The notes: a model not told the origin generated them from the sequence alone. A stretch of DNA of 64,000 nt from Winogradskyella undariae (GCF_013285155.1 NZ_JABTEL010000008.1:1-64000); one strand, 5' to 3'. Positions 52,969 to 62,324 are shown, numbered from the stretch's first letter. Translations and numbers: made by a program.

Positions 52969-54366
52969 ATGAATATTACAGCATCTTATACCGATCTTTA
53001 TCAACTTACTATGGCTCAGGTCTATTTTAAGACTAAGCCTAAAGGACGGGCTGTTTTTGATTACTATTTTAGAAATAATCCTTTTAAAGGGGGGTATGCC
53101 ATCTTTGCGGGTTTAGAGGATGTATTAAATATACTTGAAACAATTCAATTTTCAGCTTCTGATATTACTTATCTAGAACAACATGGCTTTGAAAAAGAGT
53201 TTTTAGATTATTTAGAAAACTTTCAATTTACAGGCTCTATTTTTTCATGCAAAGAAGGAGATGTTGTTTTTCCTAATCGACCTATTTTACAAGTAGAGGC
53301 TAATATTATTGAAGCACAAATTATAGAAACATTTTTACTAAACTTACTTAATTTTCAAACATTAATAGCGACTAAAGCAGGCCGGATTCGTTACAGTGCT
53401 CAAGATGAAATTTTATTAGATATGGGGTTACGTCGTGCGCATGCTACAGGTGGTTATTATGCTTCTAGAGCTGCTTATATAGGTGGTTTTAATAGTACAA
53501 GTAATGTTATTGCAGCTAAAGATTATAACATTCCTTCTTCAGGAACCATGGCACATTCTTTTATTCAAAGTTATGGAGACGAATTAAAAGCGTTTCGCGA
53601 TTTTGCTAAAATTCGTCCTATAAATTGTGTGTTTTTAGTCGATACTTACAACACACTAAAAAGCGGTTTACCTAATGCTATTATAGTGGCTAAAGAAATG
53701 GAAAGTAGTGGTAAAAAGCTTTTAGGAGTACGATTAGATAGTGGTGATTTAGCTTATCTATCTAAAAAAGTACGCAAAATTTTAGATGATGCAGATTTAA
53801 GTTACGTAAAAATTATAGCCTCAAACCAACTTGATGAATACGTTATAAAAAGTTTAAAAGAACAAGGAGCTCCAATTGATATATATGGTGTAGGTACAAA
53901 TTTAGTTACAGGGAAACCTGATGCATCATTAGGAGGTGTTTATAAATTATCAGAGTACAATGGGGAACCACGGATTAAGCTTTCAGAAAATATAGAGAAA
54001 ACGTCATTACCATCAAAAAAACAAGTGTTTAGAATGATTGATGAAAACGGTATGTTTTATGGTGCTGATGCTATTGTGCTTTACGATGAGGAAGTTGTAA
54101 CAGAAATGATACATGCTTATGACCCGACTAAAAGTTTGAATCTTACTAGTTTTTTACATGAGCCTTTACTAGAAAAAGTAATGGAAAATGGAAAGAAAGT
54201 TAGCCCTCCACGTTCAGTTCAAGATATCGCTGAATACACTAAAACTAGGCTAGCGCAACTCCCAGAAGAATATAAGCGTTTTCAAAATCCACATAAATAT
54301 AAAATAGGATTAAGTCATAAATTAAAACAAGAACGCGATATTTTAATGCAGAAATATATGTTTTAA
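52969..54366 (+). CDS. pncB: Nicotinate phosphoribosyltransferase
   Basis: A 465-residue enzyme of NAD salvage: nicotinate plus PRPP plus ATP gives nicotinate mononucleotide. Characteristic are YTDLYQLTMAQVYF at the start, FDYYFRNNPFKGGYAIFAGL, GLRRAHATGGYYASRAAYIG near 158, GTMAHSFIQSYGDE with its catalytic His near 196, and GVRLDSGDLAYLS near 252. A TAGTTTTG -7 box lies at 52909-52916. The 288 bp before it are otherwise featureless. A de novo NAD gene (nadC) is elsewhere in the window. Confidence 0.95.
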   Translation: MNITASYTDLYQLTMAQVYFKTKPKGRAVFDYYFRNNPFKGGYAIFAGLEDVLNILETIQFSASDITYLEQHGFEKEFLDYLENFQFTGSIFSCKEGDVVFPNRPILQVEANIIEAQIIETFLLNLLNFQTLIATKAGRIRYSAQDEILLDMGLRRAHATGGYYASRAAYIGGFNSTSNVIAAKDYNIPSSGTMAHSFIQSYGDELKAFRDFAKIRPINCVFLVDTYNTLKSGLPNAIIVAKEMESSGKKLLGVRLDSGDLAYLSKKVRKILDDADLSYVKIIASNQLDEYVIKSLKEQGAPIDIYGVGTNLVTGKPDASLGGVYKLSEYNGEPRIKLSENIEKTSLPSKKQVFRMIDENGMFYGADAIVLYDEEVVTEMIHAYDPTKSLNLTSFLHEPLLEKVMENGKKVSPPRSVQDIAEYTKTRLAQLPEEYKRFQNPHKYKIGLSHKLKQERDILMQKYMF

Positions 54367-54450
54367 AAGACCTTTTATTGAAGATTTTAATGTTGATTAA
54401 TTCTAGTTTTAGACAAAAAGAAATAATCAAAATCTTAGTATTTTAGATTT

Positions 54451-56094
54451 ATGATACCAATCACAAAGTCATCTCTTTTTTTTTCTATAATATTTGTGCT
54501 TTTAAGCTTTTTTAGTATTCAAAAAATGAGCGCTCAGCACTATGTTGATAGTGTAAGTTATTATTCAAAATTAGCATTACAACCTCAGAAAGCCAATGAT
54601 TTAGTTAAAGCAAAAGCTTTTTTTAAAAATAACATTCATAGCTCTATAAAAAAAAATGATACTAAATATACGTTACGGTTTTTATATTATATAGCTAGTG
54701 TCGATTTTAAGTTAGGGGCTTATGATGAGAGTGAAGAAACTGTGGTGAAAGCCTTGAAGCTTATAGATACTATGGAAGATACGTCTTTTACCATAGCAAT
54801 AAAAAAAAGTTTTTATAATCTTTTAGGTATAATCTATCAAGAAAATAAGAATCAGACCAAAGCTCTAGATCTTTATAATAAAACATTGTCAATGGCAGTG
54901 ACCACTAAGGATAGTGCTATTGTTTACAATAATATTTCTGTCTTTTATATAAATGATAAGGATAGTGTTAACGCAAAAAAAGCACTACAAAAGGCTTATA
55001 AATTAATACCAAGACTTGCAGATACATTAACCCAAGCATTAATTTTAGATAATTTAGGGATGCTTTATCTAAAAACAAAATCAGATAAAGCTTTTTCGTT
55101 AATAAATCAAGGACTAAACTTACGAGAAAAAGTAAAGGATACTTCAAGAATTTACACAAGTTATATTCATTTAGCAGAGTATTATAAAAGTACAGGTGAT
55201 ACTTTAAAATCTAAAACATATGCTTTAAGAGCATTAAATTATGCTCAGAAAATAAAATCTCCCTCTTTTGAAAATAACGCACTCGGCATCTTAATGAAGA
55301 TAAGTGATGATCCTTATGCTAATAATTTTAAAGAATTAAACGATAGCATACAAAAAGCAGAACAAGAGAATAGATATCAGTTTGCTATGATTAGGTATGA
55401 GGTTTCTAAAAAAGAACTAGAATTAGAGCAAAGTGAAAGAATAAAAGAACGGATTATTATTGTTTCGGTATTTGTTATTACAATTATTGTTTTTGTAGGT
55501 GCTTATCAAAAATTCAAATATAAAAAAGAGAAGCTTCAAGAAGTTTATGAAACAGAATCTAAAATCTCTAAACGTATACACGACGAGGTTGCTAATGATT
55601 TATTTCATGTTATGACAAGGCTTGAAGATAAGGATGAAGTTGATGAGGATATTAAAAATGACCTTCATAATTTATATTACAAAACACGAGATATTTCAAA
55701 AGAACACGACGTTATTAATACAGAACTTCCTTTTCTTCATAGTTTAAGCGAATTAATTGATAATTTTAATAATGAAGATACAAATATTATTATTAAAAGT
55801 ATTTCGGTGATTCCTTGGGAAGCAATCCCAAAATTAAATAAAACCACGATTTATAAGGTGTTACAAGAGTTACTCATTAATATGAAAAAGCACAGTGAAG
55901 CCACAATTGTTGTTTTTGTTTTTAGTTTAGATAGAAAAAAAGTAACAATCAGTTATAGTGATAATGGTGTTGGATGTAATATAAAAAAGGGTTCTGGATT
56001 GCAGAATACGGAAAACCGTATTGATGCTATTAATGGAACTATTACTTTTGAATCAGAACCAAATAAAGGATTTAAAACTAAAATTAGAGTTTAG
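54451..56094 (+). CDS. TPR-repeat sensor histidine kinase (NarL-system type)
   Basis: A 547-residue kinase with an N-terminal signal or anchor (FFSIIFVLLSFFSIQKMSAQ), about six degenerate TPR repeats to residue 320 in the periplasm, one membrane helix (about 331-350, IIVSVFVITIIVFVGAYQKF), and a HisKA_3-like dimerisation helix with the phosphoacceptor His in SKRIHDEVANDL. The HATPase domain has LQELLINMKKHSEA (N box) and DNGVGCN/GSGLQNTENRI (G boxes). It is coupled to the response regulator gene 2 bp downstream. The ligand is unknown. Confidence 0.92.
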   Translation: MIPITKSSLFFSIIFVLLSFFSIQKMSAQHYVDSVSYYSKLALQPQKANDLVKAKAFFKNNIHSSIKKNDTKYTLRFLYYIASVDFKLGAYDESEETVVKALKLIDTMEDTSFTIAIKKSFYNLLGIIYQENKNQTKALDLYNKTLSMAVTTKDSAIVYNNISVFYINDKDSVNAKKALQKAYKLIPRLADTLTQALILDNLGMLYLKTKSDKAFSLINQGLNLREKVKDTSRIYTSYIHLAEYYKSTGDTLKSKTYALRALNYAQKIKSPSFENNALGILMKISDDPYANNFKELNDSIQKAEQENRYQFAMIRYEVSKKELELEQSERIKERIIIVSVFVITIIVFVGAYQKFKYKKEKLQEVYETESKISKRIHDEVANDLFHVMTRLEDKDEVDEDIKNDLHNLYYKTRDISKEHDVINTELPFLHSLSELIDNFNNEDTNIIIKSISVIPWEAIPKLNKTTIYKVLQELLINMKKHSEATIVVFVFSLDRKKVTISYSDNGVGCNIKKGSGLQNTENRIDAINGTITFESEPNKGFKTKIRV

Positions 56095-56096
56095 TA

Positions 56097-56762
56097 ATGT
56101 TTAAAAGAGTTTTAATAAATGATGATCACGATGCTATTTTAGCTAGTATTGAATTGATATTAGCCGATTTAAATGTGAAATCAATTGATAAATCTCAATA
56201 TTGTGATGAAGCTTATTTAAAATTAAAAAAGGCGGAATTAGATAATGAAAATTACGACTTATTAATTACCGATTTATCATTTAAAAAAGATCATAGAGCA
56301 ATAGATGTAGATTCTGGAGAATCTCTTATTGCTAAAATACGAAGTGATTTCCCTGAGTTGCCTATCATAGTTTATTCCATGAAAGATCAACTTCAAAAGA
56401 TTCGTGGGTTAGTTAAAAATTATAATATTAATGGTTATGTGTGTAAGGATCGTAGAGGAGCTTTAGAATTAAAAGAAGCAATAAGTAGTGTGTTTAATAA
56501 AGATGTTTATATCTCACCTCAGGTAAAAAATGCAATGAGCCCAAAATCACAATTAGAAATAGATGATTTTGATATTACATTATTAAAAATGCTTTCTCAA
56601 GGATTATCTCAGGATGAAATTAGTACATCGATGAAATTTCAAGGAATTCAACCTAATAGCTTAAGTACTATTGAAAAACGACTCAATAAACTTAAGGAAC
56701 AATTTAAGGCAAGTAATGCCATTCATTTGATATCCATAACAAAAGATTTAGGATTAATTTAA
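56097..56762 (+). CDS. NarL/FixJ-like response regulator
   Basis: A 221-residue regulator, partner of the TPR kinase. The receiver has INDDH at 7-11, the phosphoacceptor Asp59 in LLITDLSF and Lys in GYVCKDR. The C-terminal domain (about 155-221) has an HTH-like DITLLKMLSQGLSQDEISTS but the recognition helix differs from classical LuxR (QPNSLSTIEKRLNKLKEQF), a form common in Bacteroidota. The DNA target is unknown. The genes that follow are decayed (56939-57650), so a former target may be lost. Confidence 0.9.
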   Translation: MFKRVLINDDHDAILASIELILADLNVKSIDKSQYCDEAYLKLKKAELDNENYDLLITDLSFKKDHRAIDVDSGESLIAKIRSDFPELPIIVYSMKDQLQKIRGLVKNYNINGYVCKDRRGALELKEAISSVFNKDVYISPQVKNAMSPKSQLEIDDFDITLLKMLSQGLSQDEISTSMKFQGIQPNSLSTIEKRLNKLKEQFKASNAIHLISITKDLGLI

Positions 56763-56938
56763 AAGATTTAAATCATAGATAAAGACATCGACACTATTCT
56801 TAGTATAAAGTTGTAGGGGATTTTATGTTATAAGTGTATTGATGTTTAAAGGCAACTAGAAATAGTTGTCTTTTTTATTTGAAGAATTACAGGAAACCTC
56901 AAATAGGTATTAATAATATTATTTAAATCAATTATTAA

Positions 56939-57650
56939 ATGAAAAAATAGTACTTTTTATTGTTGTTTGCATATTGGTATTTCAATCAAAAATTACAGCT
57001 CAAAATGATGGAGCTTTAGCTGCTGGCATAACAGGAGGCTTGTTAGCCGTTGGAACTGGGATTGCTGCAGTAAAGCAAATGGAAGAGCGTGCAGAACTTA
57101 ATGCAACACAGTACATTCTTGTAAATCATCCTTAATTATCAAGTTTTTCTTTAAAAACCTTAGATTTTGATGGGGGAAAATTAAAAGATATGTCAGCCGT
57201 TTTTGTGATTTCTTATACCCGTAGATAAGCCTCTATTAAATTGAAAGAAACAAGTTTTATTTGCTTTTACGAGTCAAAGATGGATTAGTGCTAACGGTAT
57301 TAATTTTGATAAAATTACGTGGTATTTAATTGATGCGGATGAGTGGTTAAATATGATGGTTGCTTATCTAAGGGTGTCTTTTGGAGAAAAAGATGAAAAT
57401 GCTTTATAAACCACATTGAAAGAAGGAAAAGTTGTGAATAAAGGGGTGAAAGTTAAAAGTAAATTAGTTATTCCTTTTTATAAATTAGAAGGAGGTATGT
57501 ATTTTGCAACTGATTATTCAGAAGAGATGAAGTTATTATATAATGAAAGATCTTTGGGGATTTTTTTTAAAGAATCAAAAGATTTAGTGCAAATTGGGAG
57601 GTGGTGATCTAATTAAAATACATGAATATTTTTTTGATGAAGATAATTAA
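56939..57650 (+). pseudogene. Multiply disrupted gene for an exported protein
   Basis: Starting with ATG 56939, a TAG follows three codons later. The frame then resumes with VLFIVVCILVFQSKITAQ (signal peptide), GALAAGITGGLLAVGTGIAA and KQMEERAELNATQYILVNHP, then a TAA, then LSSFSLKTLDFDGGKLKDMS in the same frame. Further stops and frameshifts break the middle. KEGKVVNKGVKVKSKLVIPF and YNERSLGIFFKESKDLVQIG lie in one later frame, and GDLIKIHEYFFDED after another shift, ending at 57650. Together these form one protein of about 235 residues. At least four lesions are needed, so it is dead. I recall intact relatives in flavobacteria but no function. Confidence 0.72.
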
Positions 57651-57729
57651 TACATAAGACTCTATCTAAATTAGGCATAATGTGGAAAACCGTAATAAAA
57701 AGTTAAAAAACAATCTTATATTTGGAGAG

Positions 57730-57800
57730 TATATTAGTTAGTTAATATAAATTCCTAGGGGGAATAGGTTAAGTGCACATGTAAAAATGTGCACTTTTTT
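57730..57800 (+). ncRNA. Candidate small RNA
   Basis: TATATTTG (57717-57724) fits the -7 consensus, so transcription could begin near 57730. The next 70 bases hold ATTCC-TAGG-GGAAT-like pairing (57751-57765) and end in a strong terminator (57771-57800). No reading frame is present. I do not recognise an Rfam class. There is no clear -33 element. Confidence 0.35.
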
Positions 57801-57802
57801 TT
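57771..57802 (+). terminator. Strong intrinsic terminator
   Basis: AAGTGCACAT (57771-57780) and ATGTGCACTT (57787-57796) pair perfectly over a 6-base loop, followed by T's. No intact gene lies directly before it. Confidence 0.88.
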
Positions 57803-57985
57803 CTGTCTATTCTAATGAGAGAAAGAAATATACTTAAAAATATAAACAGTCCTGTTTTTAGTAAAATTGATTCTTATCAGTTTTTTTATGCCCTATTTAA
57901 TTTAAATTGCCAAATGCGTTAATGGTTTCTAAAGCGCTTATAAAAGTTTTTAGATGATTCTATAATTAAAGCCTAAAAGCAAATA

Positions 57986-58975
57986 ATGCAAACGCAGATA
58001 ATACAAGCCATAAAAGATTTTGACATTACAGCACTCCATCAATTGCTAGACGATGACAAGTCTTACATGAATGTTACAAAAAACAAATTTATTAGTAGCT
58101 TAGAAAAAGGATTTAGAACAGCTAAGGCAAATGGATGTGAAGCTTTTGATGATGTTTTTTTCGGAATCTGTGAATACTGTAATAAAGGTTGTGAAGGCAT
58201 GACATTTCTATCTGATTCAGGTTATTATTTAGATCTTTTTATTGAGACAAAAGATGAGATACATGTAGATGATATCTATGTTTGTAATAAGCTAACAAAT
58301 GTTATAGATCTTAATAAAACATATAGTTTAGGTTTTTATTACTCAAAAGACGAGCTGGTAAAATTTAGACCTAGTGAAGATTATAAGTTGATAAAAGCTC
58401 AGTATCAACAATTGATAGCTGATTTAAAGGCATTTAAGAAGAATGTTCTATTTGACGATTTTATCATTTGGTTTGACAGTTTTAGTTCCTTAAGAACATC
58501 TTTACAGGATATCAGTATTTATCTTAAATTTCAATATAAATTATATAATGATGCAAGTGGTGTAATTGCTGATATTGAAAAAATAGCGAATATAAAATCA
58601 AATGAAGAGCATACTACAGAAGCTCTAATTAATTATAGTGATACACATACAGAGCGTGAAAAGCTTATATGGTTTTATGAAAACAGAAAAGATCACGATT
58701 TTATTAAAGGGCTTATAAATTTTGAAAAAATAAGAAAGGAAGGCTATATTATTTTAAAAACCCATGTTACAGAAGTTAAGATAGTAATAAAAGGTTATGA
58801 GTATATTATAGATTATTACATGAAGTTACAGCATTTTCATAATCTCATGGCCGAAAAATACAGTCCACTTCCAGAGCATTATAAGAAATCAAAAAATGGT
58901 TACCCTTGCGATTTATTAGTGTATTTAAAATTGCATAATAAGCATTTGGATATTGTTGAAAAATATCAAAAATAA
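57986..58975 (+). CDS. Conserved-looking cytoplasmic protein of unknown function
   Basis: A 329-residue protein with no signal peptide or membrane helix and no family I recognise. It begins MQTQIIQAIKDFDITALHQL, a start typical of proteins that compare ligand or regulate expression. Residues 51-75 hold CEAFDD, then GICEYCNKGCEG: a cysteine cluster that might bind metal. The rest is helical, with FIIWFDSFSSLRTSLQDI and a basic C-terminus. Codon use and composition match the neighbours. It lies between the candidate small RNA and a relic gene, as a single gene. Confidence 0.68.
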   Translation: MQTQIIQAIKDFDITALHQLLDDDKSYMNVTKNKFISSLEKGFRTAKANGCEAFDDVFFGICEYCNKGCEGMTFLSDSGYYLDLFIETKDEIHVDDIYVCNKLTNVIDLNKTYSLGFYYSKDELVKFRPSEDYKLIKAQYQQLIADLKAFKKNVLFDDFIIWFDSFSSLRTSLQDISIYLKFQYKLYNDASGVIADIEKIANIKSNEEHTTEALINYSDTHTEREKLIWFYENRKDHDFIKGLINFEKIRKEGYIILKTHVTEVKIVIKGYEYIIDYYMKLQHFHNLMAEKYSPLPEHYKKSKNGYPCDLLVYLKLHNKHLDIVEKYQK

Positions 58976-59034
58976 TTAGACTAAAGTTCTCATACTTCTG
59001 GAGTAGTAGCTTTAGAGTTTATCTTAACTTAGGT

Positions 59035-59265
59035 TTGATCATTTTTGGAAGAACAAAAAGGTTACAGCGTTATCTTCACTTTGTAAAGAGACCCAGGTAT
59101 TTAGATAAAGCACAGTTTAAAGCCTTAATCGAACTTTATCCTAATTGTTATATTAATCACGGAAGAGAGCCTTTAGGTAATGGTATTTTTGAATGTTTGG
59201 GCAATACTATCTTTTATTGTTATCATCAGCCCATTCTTCATAGTTTTCGTACTGATCTTCATTAA
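59035..59265 (+). CDS. Doubtful 76-residue ORF, possible gene remnant
   Basis: From a TTG the frame encodes IIFGRTKRLQRYLHFVKRPR, then DKAQFKALIELYPNCYINHG and GNGIFECLGNTIFYCYHQ. Composition looks protein-like up to about residue 65, but the last part overlaps the convergent lipoprotein gene (59207) in an unlikely way. There is no ATG, no promoter box and no known family. It may be the remains of a longer gene. Confidence 0.25.
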   Translation: MIIFGRTKRLQRYLHFVKRPRYLDKAQFKALIELYPNCYINHGREPLGNGIFECLGNTIFYCYHQPILHSFRTDLH

Positions 59266-59653
59266 GGATGTTCTTTAAGATATTAGATTCGACTTCAATA
59301 CGTTTGTTTGCAGAGTGTTTTTCGAAAGAATCCTCTGTTTCAGAATCCCACCATTTGGTTAATGCTGTTTCGTAACGTTGTTGTTGCATATCGGTCATTT
59401 TAAACCTTGCATAGAGTTCCATTTGACGTTCAGGGCTGTTAAGGTTCCAGTTTTCGTTTATACTGTCTGTTTTTTCTTCGTAGGTATAAGTGTCTTCCTT
59501 GAAGTTTCCATCCGACTCATAGTTCCGCGTATCGGTGAGTTCTTCGTTCATTGGGTTTCTGGTCTCTAGAATGCTTTTCTCTGACGTTTCATTTTTACAA
59601 GAAAAAGAAAGTGTTACTAAGGTTATTGCAAAAATGTTATAAAAGTATTTCAT
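59207..59653 (-). CDS. Lipoprotein of unknown function
   Basis: A 148-residue lipoprotein: lipobox LSFSC (Cys19), then a polar, acidic, probably disordered part (NETSEKSILETRNPMNEELT and on to TYEEKTDSINENW). A helical region at about 75-145 (RQMELYARFKMTDMQQQRYE ... ILNEDQYENYEEWADDN) resembles the EF-like or periplasmic-adaptor type helix pairs of small periplasmic chaperones. I do not recognise the family. Single gene 102 bp after the antiporter gene in the same direction. Confidence 0.7.
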   Translation of the reverse strand: MKYFYNIFAITLVTLSFSCKNETSEKSILETRNPMNEELTDTRNYESDGNFKEDTYTYEEKTDSINENWNLNSPERQMELYARFKMTDMQQQRYETALTKWWDSETEDSFEKHSANKRIEVESNILKNILNEDQYENYEEWADDNNKR

Positions 59654-59754
59654 TATGTTAGTCTTTAAATTCCGACTAAAAGTACAACCTATAGAATAGG
59701 GTTTTTAGCTCAAATCATTTAAAAGTTAGTGCATTAGGTTATTGTATTTGTTAT

Positions 59755-60987
59755 TTAATCTTTTTCAATTTTAGAGATTAATCGTTTTGTTGTGACTCCA
59801 TGTAGTAAAATGGATAGTAAAATGATCAATGCGACGATAGAGAATATGTGATTGATATCTTTAAAGTTACCATGTTTAATGGCATAAGTGAGGTAAAACA
59901 CAGAACCGATACCGCGGATGCCAAAAAAGGATATGGCCCATTTTTTTTTAGAAGTGAGTTTAGCTTTGTACAAGCTAAAATAGCCTAAAAAGGGACGTGC
60001 AATGCACACTAAGAAAGTACCAAATGCTATTGTGGCAATGGAGTTGAAGTTAAGGATGCCACCGACTAAAGAGCCCCCAAAGAAAATCATCCAAAAGATA
60101 ATAAGAAACTTTTCTACGTTAGTGATGAAGTCTAAGCTTGGGTCGCTTTCAGTTGTTTTGTTTTTAGTATGTTGGTGGTAGTGTGCAAAAAGGCCAGCCA
60201 TAAAAACACTTAGAAAGCCATAGCCATCTAAAATCTCTGCGAGCCCGTATGAAATTAGGGTTAACGAAAGCGCTACGAATGCTTGGTGTACTTTTAAGAG
60301 GTTATATTTAGCTAGCTTACATGTGAAGTAACTGTAGGCGAAACCGATAGCGACCCCCACCAATAGCCCAACGGTAATTTTAAAAAGCATGTAGTACCAC
60401 AGCCATTCTTTCCATTCTTGGATGCCTAAAGTTCCGTTTTGAGACCATACAATAGCTAGAAATACAAAGGGAAAAGCTAGGCCGTCATTGAGTCCGGCTT
60501 CTGCGGTAAGATTATACTGAACGCCTACATTTTTAGTGTCGATAGTTTGTTTTTTATTGAGTTGTATTTCTGACGCTAAAGCAGGGTCTGTAGGCGCTAA
60601 AACCGCAGCTAATAGTAAGGCCACCGGCCCATCAAACTCTAAAAGGTAATAGGCGATTAGAAAGACGACCAACATGAATAAAGGCATGGTAAAGCCGAGT
60701 AAGCGTAAGGGCATAAGCCACTCTCTCCATGAGTAGTTAAGTCCGATTTTTAGACCCGCCACCATTAAGCTGATAATGACGACTAATTCTGAAAACCTTA
60801 AAGTGATATCAATATCCCAGACGGGGTTTGGCCAAGGGAGCGGGGTTTTTAAATAATACAAAATGGCTCCTAATAGTAATAGGGGAATTGTGAAACTGAT
60901 TCTGAATTTTTTTAATAAGATGGGAAGGAAACTCGCTAGAAGTGTTGCGATACCAATAATGAGCAAAACAGTGTAATAATTTTTCAT
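59755..60987 (-). CDS. CPA1-type cation:proton antiporter
   Basis: A 410-residue Na+(K+)/H+ antiporter with about twelve helices. The ion-binding DP motif lies in AVLAPTDPALASEIQL, and the ND motif is in AEAGLNDGLAFPFVFL; FFGIRGIGSVFYL near the end is also typical. It exchanges cations for protons to keep pH and salt balance, suiting a marine habitat. The ATG at 60987 is chosen over 61005 because the first helix starts there. GC content is somewhat higher than in neighbours. A decayed partial copy lies at 61983-62253. Confidence 0.92.
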   Translation of the reverse strand: MKNYYTVLLIIGIATLLASFLPILLKKFRISFTIPLLLLGAILYYLKTPLPWPNPVWDIDITLRFSELVVIISLMVAGLKIGLNYSWREWLMPLRLLGFTMPLFMLVVFLIAYYLLEFDGPVALLLAAVLAPTDPALASEIQLNKKQTIDTKNVGVQYNLTAEAGLNDGLAFPFVFLAIVWSQNGTLGIQEWKEWLWYYMLFKITVGLLVGVAIGFAYSYFTCKLAKYNLLKVHQAFVALSLTLISYGLAEILDGYGFLSVFMAGLFAHYHQHTKNKTTESDPSLDFITNVEKFLIIFWMIFFGGSLVGGILNFNSIATIAFGTFLVCIARPFLGYFSLYKAKLTSKKKWAISFFGIRGIGSVFYLTYAIKHGNFKDINHIFSIVALIILLSILLHGVTTKRLISKIEKD

Positions 60988-61190
60988 GGTTGCTGTGTTT
61001 ATCACCGTTAAATTTTGAAAACTTTAGGGTTTAGAATCTTATTTATTCATTGCGATTCAAAACTCTTTATATTTTTTTTAATCTATTGACTCAGTTCCGT
61101 TTTTTAGTGGCTTATTTGGTTAGATAGGTGGTGATTGTGAGGTTTTAGTAAATTTATTCCTCTTAAAAAGGTCTTTCATTTATTATAACT

Positions 61191-61394
61191 TCTTGCTTCT
61201 CTCTTGCTTCACTCTTGTTTTACTCTTATTTTATTCCTGTTTTATTGTAGCTTTTTTCTTGTTTAAGAGGTGCCTGATTGTTCTTATTGTTTTTGTTCTT
61301 TTTTAGTTTTTTTTTAGTTCTTTTTTAGTTCTTTTTTCGTTTTTAATGCGTTTTTAATGCGTTTTTAATGTGGTTTTAATGCGGTTTTTGGTGG
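61191..61394. repeat. 11-bp phased T-tract repeats
   Basis: Units of 11 bp follow one another: TCTTGCTTCTC 61191, then 61202, 61213, 61224 and 61235 (TCTTGTTTTAC-like). A second run with new phase starts at 61296 (TTCTTTTTTAG), continuing at 61307, 61318, 61329, then TTTTTAATGCG at 61340, 61351, 61362 and 61373. T-tracts therefore recur every 11 bp, close to one helical turn, which is the pattern of intrinsically curved DNA. The period rules out coding. Confidence 0.8.
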
Positions 61395-61463
61395 TTAGCT
61401 GTTATTAGAATTGTTAGATTTCTGTTTCTTACATGTCTGACTTTTTAAATTACTAGTGGTCTG

Positions 61464-61507
61464 ACCCGAGGCTTACCCGAGGTACACCCGACGCATACCC
61501 GACGTAG
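61464..61507. repeat. Four 11-bp repeats of the ACCCGA type
   Basis: ACCCGAGGCTT, ACCCGAGGTAC, ACCCGACGCAT and ACCCGACGTAG start at 61464, 61475, 61486 and 61497. It is a GC-rich island in T-rich DNA that keeps the same 11-bp period as the block upstream. Confidence 0.85.
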
Positions 61508-61982
61508 CTCTTGTTTGGAGTGTTGCTAAATGGTTGTTTGTGTCGGTGGTGCATTGTGAGGTTTTCATTTTTATAGAATTCTTAATTGGATTTCGGGTGT
61601 TGGTGTTATTTCTTCAGTTTAGGTTGTGTTTTTTATTTGAATTTTAGAACATTATTTTAAAATGGGCTGTTTTATTGTAAACACCTACAAATGAATTGTT
61701 TGTTTTTTGAACTGTTTTTTATGCGTCTGGTTTCTAGTTGTTAGGTAAAGTGATCGTTTACTAGCTGTAAGATTTGGATTTATAGTCGGCTAGTTTTAAC
61801 CCATTCTAGATCGGTATTCTTCCTTAATTTACTTTATTATACTAAAAAGTTTTGGGTATTTACCGCGATATGTTATAGCTACTTTATGCCATAGGTTGTC
61901 CGTGTCTAAAATTTTAATTATTAATGAGAATAACAATTCATTTATTAGATTAAAGGGGACTTTGGATGGTTTGCTCTTTTTT

Positions 61983-62253
61983 GCTGGTGGTAGTGTGTAA
62001 AAAGGCCCGCCATAAAACCACTTAGAACACCCTAACCTTCCAAGATTTCTGCGTATCTGTATGAGATTAGGGTTAAAGAAAGCGCTACGAATGTTTGGTG
62101 AACTTTTAAGACCTTATATTATGCTAGCTTATATGTGAGAAGTCGCTGTAGGTGAAACCGAAAGGGACCTCCACCAATTAGGTGTTAAAAATCTTTATCT
62201 TTTTTTAATCCTATTAACTCTGTTTTGTTTTTTAGTGTCTAATTTACTTGTTT
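61983..62253 (-). pseudogene. Decayed, internally deleted copy of the antiporter region
   Basis: 61983-62179 aligns with 60171-60365 inside the antiporter gene (for example GGTGGTAGTGTG, GAAAGCGCTACGAATG and CCACCAAT are shared), with many substitutions and small indels. The next part, about 62187-62253, aligns with 61060-61125 upstream of that gene (AACTC, GTTTTTTAGTG). The copy therefore lacks about 690 bp in the middle and cannot encode a protein. Confidence 0.75.
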
Positions 62254-62324
62254 AAGTGTGAGTTATGGGTTTTAAGGTTTTTAAATTCCTTATATGATAA
62301 GGAGCGTTTTAAACCGTTGTTGCG

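Larger units (their letters stand above)
61006..62324. other. Long T-rich spacer between the antiporter and the TPR regulator gene
   Basis: About 1.3 kb without a credible gene. The plus strand is strikingly T-rich from 61130 to 61720. It holds 11-bp phased repeats (61191-61394 and 61464-61507), a stretch without recognisable structure (61508-61982), and a decayed partial copy of the antiporter region (61983-62253). ATTGTGAGGTTTT occurs at about 61131 and 61552. Confidence 0.8.

Noticed and set aside
57416..57607. 63-residue frame as an independent gene
   Set aside because: It is the third fragment of the disrupted gene at 56939-57650 and has no start of its own.
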